Below are positions 41,632 to 50,631 of a DNA stretch of 64,000 bases, one piece after another. The translations under genes were made by a program, and so were the position numbers. The stretch comes from UBA1941 sp046329555 (GTDB lineage: Bacteria > Bacteroidota > Bacteroidia > Chitinophagales > LD1). The DNA lies in the NCBI GenBank assembly GCA_046329555.1, contig JAXLUK010000004.1, positions 1 through 64,000 of the forward strand, written 5' to 3'. The notes under the pieces are model-generated. The model searched no databases, was not told the origin of the DNA, and was given only the letters and a program-made list of their open reading frames with translations. Positions within the stretch are counted from its first letter, which is position 1. Every line of letters begins with the position of its first letter.

Positions 41632-43524
41632 ATGAAGCAGATAACCAACATCCGCGAATATTTAGATGCCTATCAATATAGTATTGAGAAGCCCGAAGCT
41701 TTCTGGGCCGATGTTGCGGAAGACTACTCATGGCAACGAAAATGGGATAGTGTTCTGGAATGGAATTTTGAAACAGCAAAAATTTCCTGGTTTGCAGGTG
41801 CAACCCTGAATATCACTGAGAATTGTCTGGATCGGCACCTGAATTCACGAGCCAATCAGGCAGCTTTCATATGGGAGCCCAACGATCCCGCTGAGGAGTC
41901 TAGAACGTTAACGTACCAGCAGTTGCATGCAGAGGTTTGCAAGCTGGCGAATGTGCTTCGCGGTTTGGGAGTAAAGAAAGGGGATAGGGTATGCATATAT
42001 ATGCCCATGGTTCCTGAAGGGGCTATTGCGATGCTGGCATGTGCCAGATTAGGGGCGATTCATTCTGTTGTATTCGCTGGATTTTCATCCAGTGCCATCG
42101 TTGACCGCATCGCCGATGCGGGTTGTTCTGTGGTTCTTACTGCGGATGCTGTTTACCGCGGTGACAAGAAAATAGAGCTGAAAAAAATTGTGGATGAAGC
42201 ATTGGAACGCTCGCCTTCTGTTACTGCCTGTCTGGTTTTGAATCACCGTCAACAAGAGGTGACGATGAAGGGCGGCCGCGACTTTTGGTGGCATCAGTTA
42301 ATGGAAGGCGCTGAGGCGTCATTTCCAGCAGAAGTTATGGCAGCAGAAGATCCACTATTTGTGCTATATACCTCTGGTTCTACAGGAAAGCCAAAGGGTT
42401 TGCTACATACTACAGCCGGATATATGGTTTATGCCGGGTACACCTTTAAAAATGTATTTAACTATCAAGACCAGGAGGTATTTTTCTGTACGGCAGATAT
42501 TGGTTGGGTTACTGGTCATAGCTATTTGTTATATGGTCCGCTATTAAATGGCGGTACCACGGTGATGTTCGAAGGAACACCAACTTATCCTGATCATGGA
42601 AGATTTTGGGATGTGGTTCAAAAGCATCGGGTCAATATTTTATACACGGCTCCAACCGCCATTCGGGCTTTAGAGAAATTCGGTCATGATGTTTTTAAGG
42701 ATAAAGATTTGTCATCACTTAGGGTGTTGGGTTCGGTGGGTGAACCCATAAATGAAGAAGCATGGGAATGGTATCATCACCATGTTGGCGGAGGGCGCTG
42801 CCCGATAGTGGATACCTGGTGGCAAACAGAGACCGGAGGCATCTTGATTTCGCCGATTGCCTTCACCACTGTATTGAAGCCGGCTTTTGCCACCTTCCCA
42901 CTGCCTGGTGTGCAACCGGTACTCATGAATGAAAAGGGAGAAGAAATACGAGGTAATGGTGTAGAAGGAAATTTATGTATCGCTTTTCCCTGGCCCGGCA
43001 TGGCACGCACCATTCTTGGCGATCATGAACGTTTCCGGCAAACATATTTTTCTGCCTATAAAGGAAAGTACTTTACGGGTGACGGATGTAAACGAGATCA
43101 CGATGGGTATTATCGTATTACGGGTAGAGTTGATGATGTGGTGAATGTTTCAGGTCATCGTATCGGTACCGGAGAACTAGAAGAAGCGATCAATGAACAT
43201 CCGTTGGTGGTAGAATCTGCGGTAGTAGGATATCCGCATGATGTAAAAGGACAGGGTTTGTATGCTTATGTAATTTGTCATGTAGATGATGTTGTTAGTG
43301 ATCGGCTGGAACAAGAAATTAAAGGGCTGGTTGCCAACCGAATTGGTCTGTTTGCGAGACCAGATAAAATTCAGGTTGTACCAGGTTTACCTAAAACCAG
43401 AAGCGGTAAAATAATGCGGCGGATTCTGCGAAAAATTGCAGAAGGTGAAACCAGTCAATTAGGCGATACTACAACCTTACTTGATCCGGGTGTGGTACAA
43501 CAGATTGTTGATGGAAGAAAGTAG
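41632..43524 (+). CDS. acs: Acetyl-CoA synthetase (AMP-forming)
   Basis: The 630-residue protein activates acetate to acetyl-CoA. It has the AMP-binding loop YTSGSTGKPKG near 243-253, the acetate-specific Trp context DTWWQTETGG near 394-403, the hinge GRVDDVVNVSGHRIGTGE near 500, and the catalytic, acetylation-regulated Lys near 593 in KTRSGKIMRRILR. The N-terminus is short but typical. Its start is 42 bases after the YCII gene. Confidence 0.95.
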   Translation: MKQITNIREYLDAYQYSIEKPEAFWADVAEDYSWQRKWDSVLEWNFETAKISWFAGATLNITENCLDRHLNSRANQAAFIWEPNDPAEESRTLTYQQLHAEVCKLANVLRGLGVKKGDRVCIYMPMVPEGAIAMLACARLGAIHSVVFAGFSSSAIVDRIADAGCSVVLTADAVYRGDKKIELKKIVDEALERSPSVTACLVLNHRQQEVTMKGGRDFWWHQLMEGAEASFPAEVMAAEDPLFVLYTSGSTGKPKGLLHTTAGYMVYAGYTFKNVFNYQDQEVFFCTADIGWVTGHSYLLYGPLLNGGTTVMFEGTPTYPDHGRFWDVVQKHRVNILYTAPTAIRALEKFGHDVFKDKDLSSLRVLGSVGEPINEEAWEWYHHHVGGGRCPIVDTWWQTETGGILISPIAFTTVLKPAFATFPLPGVQPVLMNEKGEEIRGNGVEGNLCIAFPWPGMARTILGDHERFRQTYFSAYKGKYFTGDGCKRDHDGYYRITGRVDDVVNVSGHRIGTGELEEAINEHPLVVESAVVGYPHDVKGQGLYAYVICHVDDVVSDRLEQEIKGLVANRIGLFARPDKIQVVPGLPKTRSGKIMRRILRKIAEGETSQLGDTTTLLDPGVVQQIVDGRK

Positions 43525-43526
43525 AC

Positions 43527-44816
43527 TCATTGGTTACGATGGCGCTCCATGTTAATCCAGGCCAGGCTAACCATTACGTATTCTACCATGTAAAAGGAAA
43601 GCAGGTAGTATCGGAAGTTATTGGGACCGATAATGTAAAAGAGCAGCAAGATCAGGTACATCATCCAAAGTGAATACTGCTGCCAGAATGGTTGTAAATT
43701 TTTCTTTCTAAAGAATACTATGCCGCCGATTACAGATGCTACCATGAGCAGCATTTGAATTAATCGGCTTAATAAAATTTTGTGGTCCATGGTTCCAGGT
43801 AAGATTGCTCTTAAATGTGGCGCAAAATAAAATCCTGAAGTAACGGTATCAGAATTGTTTTCCCATCCAACAACAGTGGTTGCGCTATGATATTTGAGGC
43901 CTTCAATTAATGAGTCGGGGTTGGTCATTAAAAATGGAAAAACATAAAATCCGCAAATGCCTATTGAAATGAAAAACCAAAATAGCCACCATTGTTTTGG
44001 TGTTTTCACTTGCCACATGATGACAGCCAGCAACGGTAGCCAAAAGACAATCGTGTATCTCGATAACAGCGCACCTATCAGGCCCAAAGCCATTAATGGC
44101 AGTGCGTCTAAAGCCAACGCAATGGCTGCCACGAGATAGTAAATCGCAACAGGCGTTTCAAAAACATAGATTAGTTCGCGGGATAGAAAAAAGGGAGCCA
44201 GGAACAGTACAGGTAAGACCAGGGAGATCATCAGCGGAAATGATGTTTTATTCTTTTTCATTATAGCCAAAGCACCTACCCAAATGGCAACGCCCAAGCT
44301 GATTATGCCAAATACACGAATATCTGTATGTAGCCATCTTGCGATACCAATTGGCAACCAATGAAGCGGCAAATAGACAGGAAATGGGGTATGATACATT
44401 CCTTCAATTTGTACTGGGGCGTAGGGGTTTTCACCATGTAACCAGCGTTCATATTGCGTGGATAGTTGCGGAATAACATCTGACCAACGCTCAGGTTCAT
44501 TGAAAAAATGAAACTCCTGAATGAAAGCAACAATCAGGATCAAAATGCCGATTACAGAGCCCAACAAGATGGTCAACGGAGTAGTATTTGAAGGATTCTG
44601 GGGATCTGCCTGCATCAATGGTTTGAAACAGTGGAAGGCTAAAGCTAAGGAGAGTCCAAAAAATAAAAACGGATTAACCCAATAGGTGAGTACAGTTGCC
44701 CCCCAAAAGCATGAAAGCAACTGCAGAATAACTATACAAAGAAGCGTTATCTGCGTTTTATTGATGGACTGAAGAAAAGACTTCCGCATCGCTCCTTGAA
44801 CTGACTTACTGATCAT
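43527..44816 (-). CDS. Polytopic membrane protein, GT-C glycosyltransferase-like
   Basis: The 429-residue protein has about ten membrane helices. An acidic, aromatic first loop (FNEPERWSDVIPQLSTQYERWLHGENPYAP) fits the lipid-linked glycosyltransferase (GT-C, DUF2029/GT87-like) architecture. The later segment FLMTNPDSLIEGLKYH is also loop-like. The acceptor is unknown. The start overlaps the RluA stop by 11 bases; a start at 44789 (MRKSFLQ) is possible. Confidence 0.7.
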   Translation of the reverse strand: MISKSVQGAMRKSFLQSINKTQITLLCIVILQLLSCFWGATVLTYWVNPFLFFGLSLALAFHCFKPLMQADPQNPSNTTPLTILLGSVIGILILIVAFIQEFHFFNEPERWSDVIPQLSTQYERWLHGENPYAPVQIEGMYHTPFPVYLPLHWLPIGIARWLHTDIRVFGIISLGVAIWVGALAIMKKNKTSFPLMISLVLPVLFLAPFFLSRELIYVFETPVAIYYLVAAIALALDALPLMALGLIGALLSRYTIVFWLPLLAVIMWQVKTPKQWWLFWFFISIGICGFYVFPFLMTNPDSLIEGLKYHSATTVVGWENNSDTVTSGFYFAPHLRAILPGTMDHKILLSRLIQMLLMVASVIGGIVFFRKKNLQPFWQQYSLWMMYLILLLFYIIGPNNFRYYLLSFYMVEYVMVSLAWINMERHRNQ

Positions 44817-45522
44817 ACTTTCTCAGTAGTTTTAGAACAAGTTCAAGATCTTTTGGCAACGGCGCTTCATATTTGCAAATTTGTAAGCTGGTTGGATGCT
44901 GAAAAGTTAATGCAGCGGCATGTAAACTTAGGCGTGCAAGAGTGGGGCGTTCTTCTTCCTGAGTAGGTTTATAGTGATGTTTTATTTCAGATAAGAAGAA
45001 AGCTGGTTTACCGTAGATAGGATCGACTAACAGAGGGTGCCCGGCGGATGCAAAATGTACTCTGATTTGATGCGTGCGCCCGGTTTTAATTTCCACCTGT
45101 AGCAAAGCGGCATGTCTAAACTGTTCGGCTACTTCGAAAAGCGTCAATGCCTCTTTGCCTTTAGGATGTACCATCATCGTTCCGGCATGACGGGGGTTTT
45201 CTAAGATAGGAGAATCAATGGTGCCAGAAGTTCCGGCCAATTGACCTCTTACAATTACAGCGTATTCCTTCCTGGTGGCCCTATTCTCAAACTGCATCGA
45301 TAAGGAACGATGTGCAGCTTCATTTCTGGCGAAACATAGAACGCCCGTGGTATCTCGGTCAATTCGGTGAACAACGAACAGTTTGCCAAAAGTATCTTCT
45401 AATAAATGCTGAACAGATTTTTTTTCGGTATCGAAACGTTCTGGTATAACGGTAATGCCGGCAGGTTTATTCACCACCACTATATCTTTGTCCTGATAAA
45501 TTACGGGAACTGTTTGACGCAT
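44806..45522 (-). CDS. RluA-family pseudouridine synthase
   Basis: From the ATG at 45522, which overlaps the stop of the upstream lipoprotein gene (TGATG), the protein has 238 residues. The catalytic motif is HRIDRDTTGVLCFARN with Asp in the HRxD position. Later family segments are VEIKTGRTHQIRVHFASAGHPLLVDPIYG. It isomerises specific uridines in rRNA or tRNA. No S4 domain is visible at the short N-terminus, so the substrate is not predicted. Confidence 0.92.
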   Translation of the reverse strand: MRQTVPVIYQDKDIVVVNKPAGITVIPERFDTEKKSVQHLLEDTFGKLFVVHRIDRDTTGVLCFARNEAAHRSLSMQFENRATRKEYAVIVRGQLAGTSGTIDSPILENPRHAGTMMVHPKGKEALTLFEVAEQFRHAALLQVEIKTGRTHQIRVHFASAGHPLLVDPIYGKPAFFLSEIKHHYKPTQEEERPTLARLSLHAAALTFQHPTSLQICKYEAPLPKDLELVLKLLRKYDQ

Positions 45523-46046
45523 CACTGCTTGGTACAATCGCAGAAGTAATTCAGGCCGTCTTTTGTGACGTTTAGTTTTAAAACGCCATCTTTCAATTGC
45601 CCGCTGGCATCTACAAGGCCAACTTGTTTCCCCAAACCATCCAGTGCCGGTTGTTGTAATGCTTCAAACAACTGCGTGCCATGCATGGCACCGTTAAAAT
45701 AATACTGCTCATCATTCACATTATACACCTTGATGTCGGTGAAGTACGGCTCAGAAGTTATCTCCAGCAAATGATTAACAGTTGCTCCTGAGGCAGTGCC
45801 GGCCTTGGTCTTGCAATTCCAGGTGCCTATGAATTTTGTTTTAGAAAGAATTTCACAGCTGTCACCTTCTTTGCCGTATGGACAAAGCTTGCTGCAATCG
45901 GCTCTAAAGTACTGCGCCTTGCACTTACAAGTTCCTGTTTTACCGTCGCAATCACCGCCTTGTGCGTAGCACTCGGGATTACAGGCTTTATTGCAAGAAC
46001 TTAAAGTTGCAAGGCACAGTAAAAAGGCAAAGAATAAATATCGCAT
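45522..46046 (-). CDS. Cys-rich EGF-like lipoprotein
   Basis: The 174-residue protein has a lipobox LSSC and then an EGF/laminin-like Cys cluster (ACNPECYAQGGDCDGKTGTC, CKAQYFRADCSKLC, GDSCEIL). A beta-rich domain follows (FIGTWNCKTK, HLLEITSEPYFTDIKVYN) and ends in YFCDC. EGF modules usually serve protein contacts. The second domain resembles small Bacteroidota lipocalin-like lipoproteins. It is upstream of the RluA gene with a one-base overlap. Confidence 0.75.
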   Translation of the reverse strand: MRYLFFAFLLCLATLSSCNKACNPECYAQGGDCDGKTGTCKCKAQYFRADCSKLCPYGKEGDSCEILSKTKFIGTWNCKTKAGTASGATVNHLLEITSEPYFTDIKVYNVNDEQYYFNGAMHGTQLFEALQQPALDGLGKQVGLVDASGQLKDGVLKLNVTKDGLNYFCDCTKQ

Positions 46047-46060
46047 GCAGCGAAGATAGC

Positions 46061-48178
46061 TTACTTGCCTTCTTCCAGCAATACCTTTCTTGATAAACGG
46101 AATTTTCCGGTTTTCTTATCGATATCCAGCAGCTTTACTTTGATTTGTTCGTTCTCCTTCAGTACACCTTCCATAGTTTCCAACCGTTTGTTAGAGATTT
46201 CTGAAATGTGCAGTAATCCTTGCTTACCTGGCATGAATTCTACGAATGCGCCGTATGGCATGATTGACTTCACCGTTGCGTCGTAAACTTCACCAACTTC
46301 CGGAACTGCTACAATCCCCCTAATTTTGCGCATAGCGCCATCCACGCTGGCGGCATTCGGGCCAAATACTTCTACGCGACCTTTATTACCTTCTTCTGTA
46401 ATGGTGATAGTAGTACCCGTAGTTTTTTGCATTTCCTGGATGATTTTACCTCCGGGTCCGATGATGGCGCCGATATATTCTCCGTCTATGTAAATGACTT
46501 CAATTTTTGGCGCGTGAGGCTTGTAAGTTGGATTAGGTGCAGCCTGTGTTTTCAACAATTCTCCCAAAATATGGGCGCGACCCTCGCGGGCTTGTTCCAG
46601 AGCCTGAGTGAGCAATTCTTTCGACAATCCATCAATTTTGATGTCCATTTGGCAGGCAGTAATACCCTTTGCCGTGCCGCACACCTTAAAGTCCATATCG
46701 CCAAGGTGGTCTTCATCACCCAGGATATCACTCAGAATAGCATATTTACCTGAAGAGTCGGTTACCAGACCCATGGCAATACCCGAAACCGGAGCAGTAA
46801 TTTGGATACCGGCATCCATCAACGCAAGGGTAGCGGCGCAAACCGTGGCCATAGAAGAGGAACCGTTTGATTCCAGAATATCGCTCACTACGCGAACCAC
46901 ATAAGGCAGATCTTTCGGCATTACTTTTTCAACCGCGCGGAAAGCCAGATTACCGTGACCCACTTCGCGACGGCTTTGAGCGCGCGGGGTGCGTGCTTCG
47001 CCCGTGCTAAATGGCGGGAAATTGTAATTCAACATGAACTTTTTCTCTCCGGAAATCACCACACCATCTACCTCCTGAGCATCTTGCGAAGTACCCAGTG
47101 TTACAGTAGTGAGTGATTGTGTTTCACCGCGAGTAAAAATGGCTGAACCGTGAGGGGAAGGCAGGTAACCCACCTCGCACCAGATTGGGCGGACTTCATT
47201 CATTTTGCGTCCATCAAGACGAATCTGTTTGTGCATCATGACCCAGCGCACCGCATCTTTTTGTGCCTTGTGCATATACTGGCCAATCAGGAATGCTTTT
47301 TCTTTCAGCTCTTCCTCTGTGAATTGCGCCTTAAATTCTGTTTCAACAGCATCAAACAATTCACCGCGCTTGTGTTTGTCGGCCAGCCCCATAGAAGCAA
47401 TGCCCACAAATTTTTCATAAGCAAAGTCGGTAACCCGCTTTTTCAGATCTTCGTCGTGCTTTTCATGCTCGTACGTGCGTTTAACTGTTTTTCCGGTAGC
47501 CGCAGTAAGCTCATTCATCATGGCTACCTGCTTTTTTATAGCTTCATGCGCAAAGGCGATAGCTTCCACCATTTCGGCTTCGCTAACTTCGCTCATTTCG
47601 CCTTCAACCATTACGATTGATTTTTCTGTAGCAGCCACAATCAAATCAATTGTAGTACCTGCAGATGCCAGTGCCTCGCGGTTTGGATTGATGATTAACT
47701 GACCATCAATCTTGGCAACGCGTACTTCTGAAATTGGCCCGCCGAACGGAATATCAGACACAGCCAGAGCTGATCCAGCAGCCAAACAGGCCAATGCATC
47801 AGGTAATTCGTTATTGTCAGATGAGATTAAGGTGATTTGAACCACCACGTTAGCGTGGAAATCATCCGGGAATAGCGGGCGAAGCGCGCGGTCAACCAGA
47901 CGAGAAATCAGGATTTCATTTTCACTTGGGCGGGTTTCGCGTTTAATGAAGCCACCAGGATACTTACCGGCTGCGGCAAATTTTTCCTGATATTCCACGG
48001 TTAACGGCATAAAATCTACGCCTTCCTTAGCGTCTTTGTCGGCGCATACTGTAGCCAGCAACATGGTATTGCCATATTTTACTACTACAGATCCATCGGC
48101 TTGTTTAGCCAATTTTCCGGTTTCAACCTCTACCAGGCGTCCACCGCCAAGGTCGATTGTTTTTTTAACTACATTCAT
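46061..48178 (-). CDS. pnp: Polyribonucleotide nucleotidyltransferase
   Basis: The 705-residue protein starts at the ATG at 48178 (MNVVKKTIDLGGGRL). The upstream extension to 48280 contains leader sequence and is rejected. Two RNase PH domains (YPGGFIKRETRPSENEI in the first; RGETQSLTTVTLG and SDILGDEDHLGDMDFKV in the second), a KH domain (GGKIIQEMQKTTGTTITI) and a C-terminal S1 domain (GEVYDATVKSIMPYGAFVE) are present. It degrades RNA 3' to 5' by phosphorolysis. It follows rpsO, as in most bacteria. Confidence 0.97.
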   Translation of the reverse strand: MNVVKKTIDLGGGRLVEVETGKLAKQADGSVVVKYGNTMLLATVCADKDAKEGVDFMPLTVEYQEKFAAAGKYPGGFIKRETRPSENEILISRLVDRALRPLFPDDFHANVVVQITLISSDNNELPDALACLAAGSALAVSDIPFGGPISEVRVAKIDGQLIINPNREALASAGTTIDLIVAATEKSIVMVEGEMSEVSEAEMVEAIAFAHEAIKKQVAMMNELTAATGKTVKRTYEHEKHDEDLKKRVTDFAYEKFVGIASMGLADKHKRGELFDAVETEFKAQFTEEELKEKAFLIGQYMHKAQKDAVRWVMMHKQIRLDGRKMNEVRPIWCEVGYLPSPHGSAIFTRGETQSLTTVTLGTSQDAQEVDGVVISGEKKFMLNYNFPPFSTGEARTPRAQSRREVGHGNLAFRAVEKVMPKDLPYVVRVVSDILESNGSSSMATVCAATLALMDAGIQITAPVSGIAMGLVTDSSGKYAILSDILGDEDHLGDMDFKVCGTAKGITACQMDIKIDGLSKELLTQALEQAREGRAHILGELLKTQAAPNPTYKPHAPKIEVIYIDGEYIGAIIGPGGKIIQEMQKTTGTTITITEEGNKGRVEVFGPNAASVDGAMRKIRGIVAVPEVGEVYDATVKSIMPYGAFVEFMPGKQGLLHISEISNKRLETMEGVLKENEQIKVKLLDIDKKTGKFRLSRKVLLEEGK

Positions 48179-48260
48179 TGGTGTTGTTTTGAATCCGGCG
48201 GATTGCCGGAATGTTATAATTATTGAATTAAATACGTGGTAAACGGCACAGGGCCGGAAT

Positions 48261-48286
48261 AAAAAAGGGCCGGTGTGCACCAGCCC
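48261..48286 (-). terminator. Terminator after rpsO
   Basis: CACCAGCCC (48278-48286) and GGGCCGGTG (48267-48275) pair on the minus strand with one G-U pair, followed by a T6 run (48266-48261). It lies between rpsO and pnp and would reduce read-through into pnp. A second hairpin, CCGGC/GCCGG, sits in the pnp leader near 48194-48208. Confidence 0.8.
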
Positions 48287-48292
48287 TCAACA

Positions 48293-48562
48293 TTACTTAC
48301 GGATATTGAGTTTTTCGATCAACGCGCGGTAGCCATTCAGGTCTTGCTTGGCCAGATAGTTAAGCAACCGGCGGCGTTTACCTACCATGATCAGCAACGA
48401 ACGCGTGCTGGAATGGTCTTTCCGGTTAGTTTTCAGATGCTCTGAAATGTGGTTGATGCGCTCTGTGAACAGGGCGATTTGGCCTTCTGTTGAGCCGGTA
48501 TTCTTAGCGGCACCGCCGAAGGTATTGAACAGATTTTGCTTGCTTTCTTTAGTCAGTTTCAT
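48293..48562 (-). CDS. rpsO: 30S ribosomal protein S15
   Basis: The 89-residue S15 binds 16S rRNA at the three-way junction. It shows the family segments TGSTEGQIALFTERINHISEHLKTN, KDHSSTRSLLIMVGKRRRLLNYL and the ending YRALIEKLNIRK. Its promoter is clear at 48598-48628. It precedes pnp, with a terminator between. Confidence 0.98.
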   Translation of the reverse strand: MKLTKESKQNLFNTFGGAAKNTGSTEGQIALFTERINHISEHLKTNRKDHSSTRSLLIMVGKRRRLLNYLAKQDLNGYRALIEKLNIRK

Positions 48563-48597
48563 CGTTATTGCTTGACTTGGTTTATTTTTTCAGAGCG

Positions 48598-48628
48598 CGA
48601 AGATATAAACAGATGCGGAAATTGCAAA
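48598..48628 (-). promoter_or_regulatory. Bacteroidota-type promoter of rpsO
   Basis: On the minus strand TTTG (48628-48625) is followed after exactly 19 bases by TATCTTCG (48605-48598), close to TAnnTTTG. It lies about 36 bases upstream of the rpsO start. Confidence 0.7.
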
Positions 48629-48734
48629 TATTTCTTTCATACATATATAGGAAACGGTTATCAAAATGGGTTGATGGGGGACTTAGTTTTTGAACTAACG
48701 ACAGGATTGTGGATTACTTTCTGTAAAAATATTT

Positions 48735-48764
48735 TTTGAATCATGTGGATAAGTTTTATATTTG
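48735..48764 (+). promoter_or_regulatory. Bacteroidota-type promoter of the infA-rplQ operon
   Basis: TTTG at 48735-48738 is followed after 18 bases by TATATTTG at 48757-48764, a perfect TAnnTTTG. It is 31 bases upstream of infA, so this ribosomal block is expressed from its own promoter. Confidence 0.8.
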
Positions 48765-48794
48765 CAGTCCTTTTGAAAAAAGGGTACCTAAAAA

Positions 48795-49013
48795 ATGGCT
48801 AAGCAAGACCTTATTGAACAAGACGGAACGATTGTAGAATCGTTGAGCAACGCCATGTTTCGGGTGAAATTAGAGAATGCGCATGAGATCATTTGTCATA
48901 TTTCAGGAAAGATGCGCATGAACTATATTAAGATATTACCGGGCGACCGCGTCAAAGTGGAAATGAGCCCATATGATTTAAATAAAGGCAGAATAACATT
49001 CCGTTATAAATAA
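48795..49013 (+). CDS. infA: Translation initiation factor IF-1
   Basis: The 72-residue S1-fold protein starts MAKQDLIEQDGTIVESL and shows MFRVKLENAHEIICHISGKMRMNYIKILPGDRVKVEMSPYDL, all typical of IF-1. It binds the A site during initiation. It opens this operon directly; the usual upstream secY and map are absent. Confidence 0.97.
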   Translation: MAKQDLIEQDGTIVESLSNAMFRVKLENAHEIICHISGKMRMNYIKILPGDRVKVEMSPYDLNKGRITFRYK

Positions 49014-49020
49014 AACAAAG

Positions 49021-49137
49021 ATGAAAGTAAGGGCATCCGTTAAGAAAAGAAGCGCCGACTGCAAAATTGTTCGCAGAAAAGGTGTGGTGTATGTAATTAA
49101 TAAGAAGAATCCGAAGTTCAAGCAACGTCAGGGATAA
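49021..49137 (+). CDS. rpmJ: 50S ribosomal protein L36
   Basis: The 38-codon gene begins MKVRASVKKRSADCKIV and ends NPKFKQRQG. Only one Cys (position 14) of the usual four zinc ligands remains, with Ser at 11, Asn at 27 or so, and Phe in place of the His near 33. It is therefore the zinc-free form, which Bacteroidota commonly have. It sits 7 bases after infA. Confidence 0.95.
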   Translation: MKVRASVKKRSADCKIVRRKGVVYVINKKNPKFKQRQG

Positions 49138-49159
49138 TAACTAAAATCGAATCATAAGC

Positions 49160-49537
49160 ATGGCACGTATTTCCGGGGTAGATTTACCGAAAAACAAACA
49201 GGGGGCGATTGGCCTGACCTATATATATGGTATTGGCCGCACCACCGCCAAGAAAATTCTGGCATCGGCTGGTATTGAACCTGAAACCAAGGTGAAAGAC
49301 TGGACCGATGAGCAGGTGAACGGTATTCTGAACTATATATCTTCTAATTTGAAGGTGGAAGGTGAATTGCGCGGTGAAGTGCAACAAAATATCAAGCGTT
49401 TGCAGGATATCGGTTCTTACCGTGGTATCCGCCACCGTAAAGGATTGCCGGTTCGTGGTCAGCGTACTATTACTAATGCCCGTACCCGCAAAGGTAAGCG
49501 TAAGACAGTTGCCAATAAGAAAATGGTAACCAAGTAA
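49160..49537 (+). CDS. rpsM: 30S ribosomal protein S13
   Basis: The 125-residue S13 contains ARISGVDLPKNKQ, LTYIYGIGRTTAKKILASAGI and the C-terminal RHRKGLPVRGQRTITNARTRKGKRKTV tail that contacts tRNA and the 50S B1 bridge. It follows rpmJ by 22 bases and precedes rpsK by 26. Confidence 0.98.
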   Translation: MARISGVDLPKNKQGAIGLTYIYGIGRTTAKKILASAGIEPETKVKDWTDEQVNGILNYISSNLKVEGELRGEVQQNIKRLQDIGSYRGIRHRKGLPVRGQRTITNARTRKGKRKTVANKKMVTK

Positions 49538-49563
49538 TCACTAAAGTAGATTCTGAAAATAAA

Positions 49564-49980
49564 ATGGCTAAACAACAACAGGCATCTGGTGCCAACAGCG
49601 CCAAAGCAAAGGCAAAAAAGCGGGTCGTAAAAGTGAGCTCCGAAGGGAAGTGCTTTCTGAACGCCACGTTCAACAACATTATCGTTACTTATACTAATCT
49701 GGATGGACAGACTATTAGCTGGTCAAGTGCTGGTAAAGTAGGTTTCCGAGGATCAAAGAAAAATACGCCATACGCTGCCCAGCTGGCTTCCAGCGAAGCA
49801 GGAAAAGTGGCCTTTGAAGCAGGTTTACGTAAAGTAGAAGTGTTTGTTAAAGGACCAGGTGCCGGACGTGAAAGCGCTATTCGCGCTATTCTGGGTTCCG
49901 GAATCGAAGTTACGGTGATTAACGATACCACGCCAATTCCTCACAACGGTTGTCGTCCGCCGAAAACCCGTCGTGTATAA
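49564..49980 (+). CDS. rpsK: 30S ribosomal protein S11
   Basis: The 138-residue S11 has the family segments ATFNNIIVTYTNLDGQTISWSSAGKVGFRGSKKNTPYAAQ and VFVKGPGAGRESAIRAILGSG and ends DTTPIPHNGCRPPKTRRV. The N-terminal ~20 residues are a basic extension. It binds 16S rRNA in the platform. It is third from the end of the r-protein part before rpsD and rpoA. Confidence 0.98.
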   Translation: MAKQQQASGANSAKAKAKKRVVKVSSEGKCFLNATFNNIIVTYTNLDGQTISWSSAGKVGFRGSKKNTPYAAQLASSEAGKVAFEAGLRKVEVFVKGPGAGRESAIRAILGSGIEVTVINDTTPIPHNGCRPPKTRRV

Positions 49981-50001
49981 CCCAAAATAAAAGAAGAAGC
50001 T

Positions 50002-50607
50002 ATGGCAAGATATATAGGACCAAAAACAAAAATTGCCCGTAAATTCGGTGAAGCGATTTACGGTGCCGATAAGTATTTCGATAAACGCAACTACGCTCCA
50101 GGTCAGCACGGCCTATCAAAGAAGCGTAAGCAACCATCTGAATACGCTATCCAGTTGGCAGAAAAGCAAAAAGCAAAATATACATACGGCTTGCTGGAGC
50201 GCCAGTTCCGTAATTTGTTTGAAAAAGCCGCACGCCGCAAAGGTGTTACTGGTGAAAATTTATTGAAATTGTTGGAAGCACGGTTGGATAATGCCGTTTT
50301 CCGTATGGGATTCGCCAAAAGCCGTGCTCAAGCCCGTCAATTGGTTGGTCACAAGCATGTAACTGTGAATGGGGAAGTGGTTAACATCGCTTCGTATATC
50401 CTGCGCCCGGGCGACAAAGTTGCCATTCGCGAACGCTCTAAGAGTCTGGAAGTTGTTGCCACTTCAATGGCTGGCCGCGGCAAAAAATTCAACTGGTTGG
50501 CTATTGATGAAAAAGCAGTAGAAGGAACCTTCGTTGATTTCCCTGAGCGCGATCAAATTCCGGAAAATATCAACGAACAGTTGATCGTGGAATTGTACTC
50601 GAAATAA
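50002..50607 (+). CDS. rpsD: 30S ribosomal protein S4
   Basis: The 201-residue S4 starts MARYIGPKTKIARKFGE and has the S4 RNA-binding domain (ARLDNAVFRMGFAKSRAQARQLVGHKHVTVNGEVVNI). It lacks the Cys residues of the zinc-binding form. S4 is a primary 16S rRNA binder and, in other bacteria, represses this operon. It is 24 bases upstream of rpoA. Confidence 0.98.
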   Translation: MARYIGPKTKIARKFGEAIYGADKYFDKRNYAPGQHGLSKKRKQPSEYAIQLAEKQKAKYTYGLLERQFRNLFEKAARRKGVTGENLLKLLEARLDNAVFRMGFAKSRAQARQLVGHKHVTVNGEVVNIASYILRPGDKVAIRERSKSLEVVATSMAGRGKKFNWLAIDEKAVEGTFVDFPERDQIPENINEQLIVELYSK

Positions 50608-50631
50608 TTAACAAAACTAATTCAGCATATA

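Noticed and set aside
48179..48280. N-terminal extension of pnp
   Set aside because: It covers leader sequence and a hairpin; family members begin at MNVVKKTIDLGGG or equivalent.
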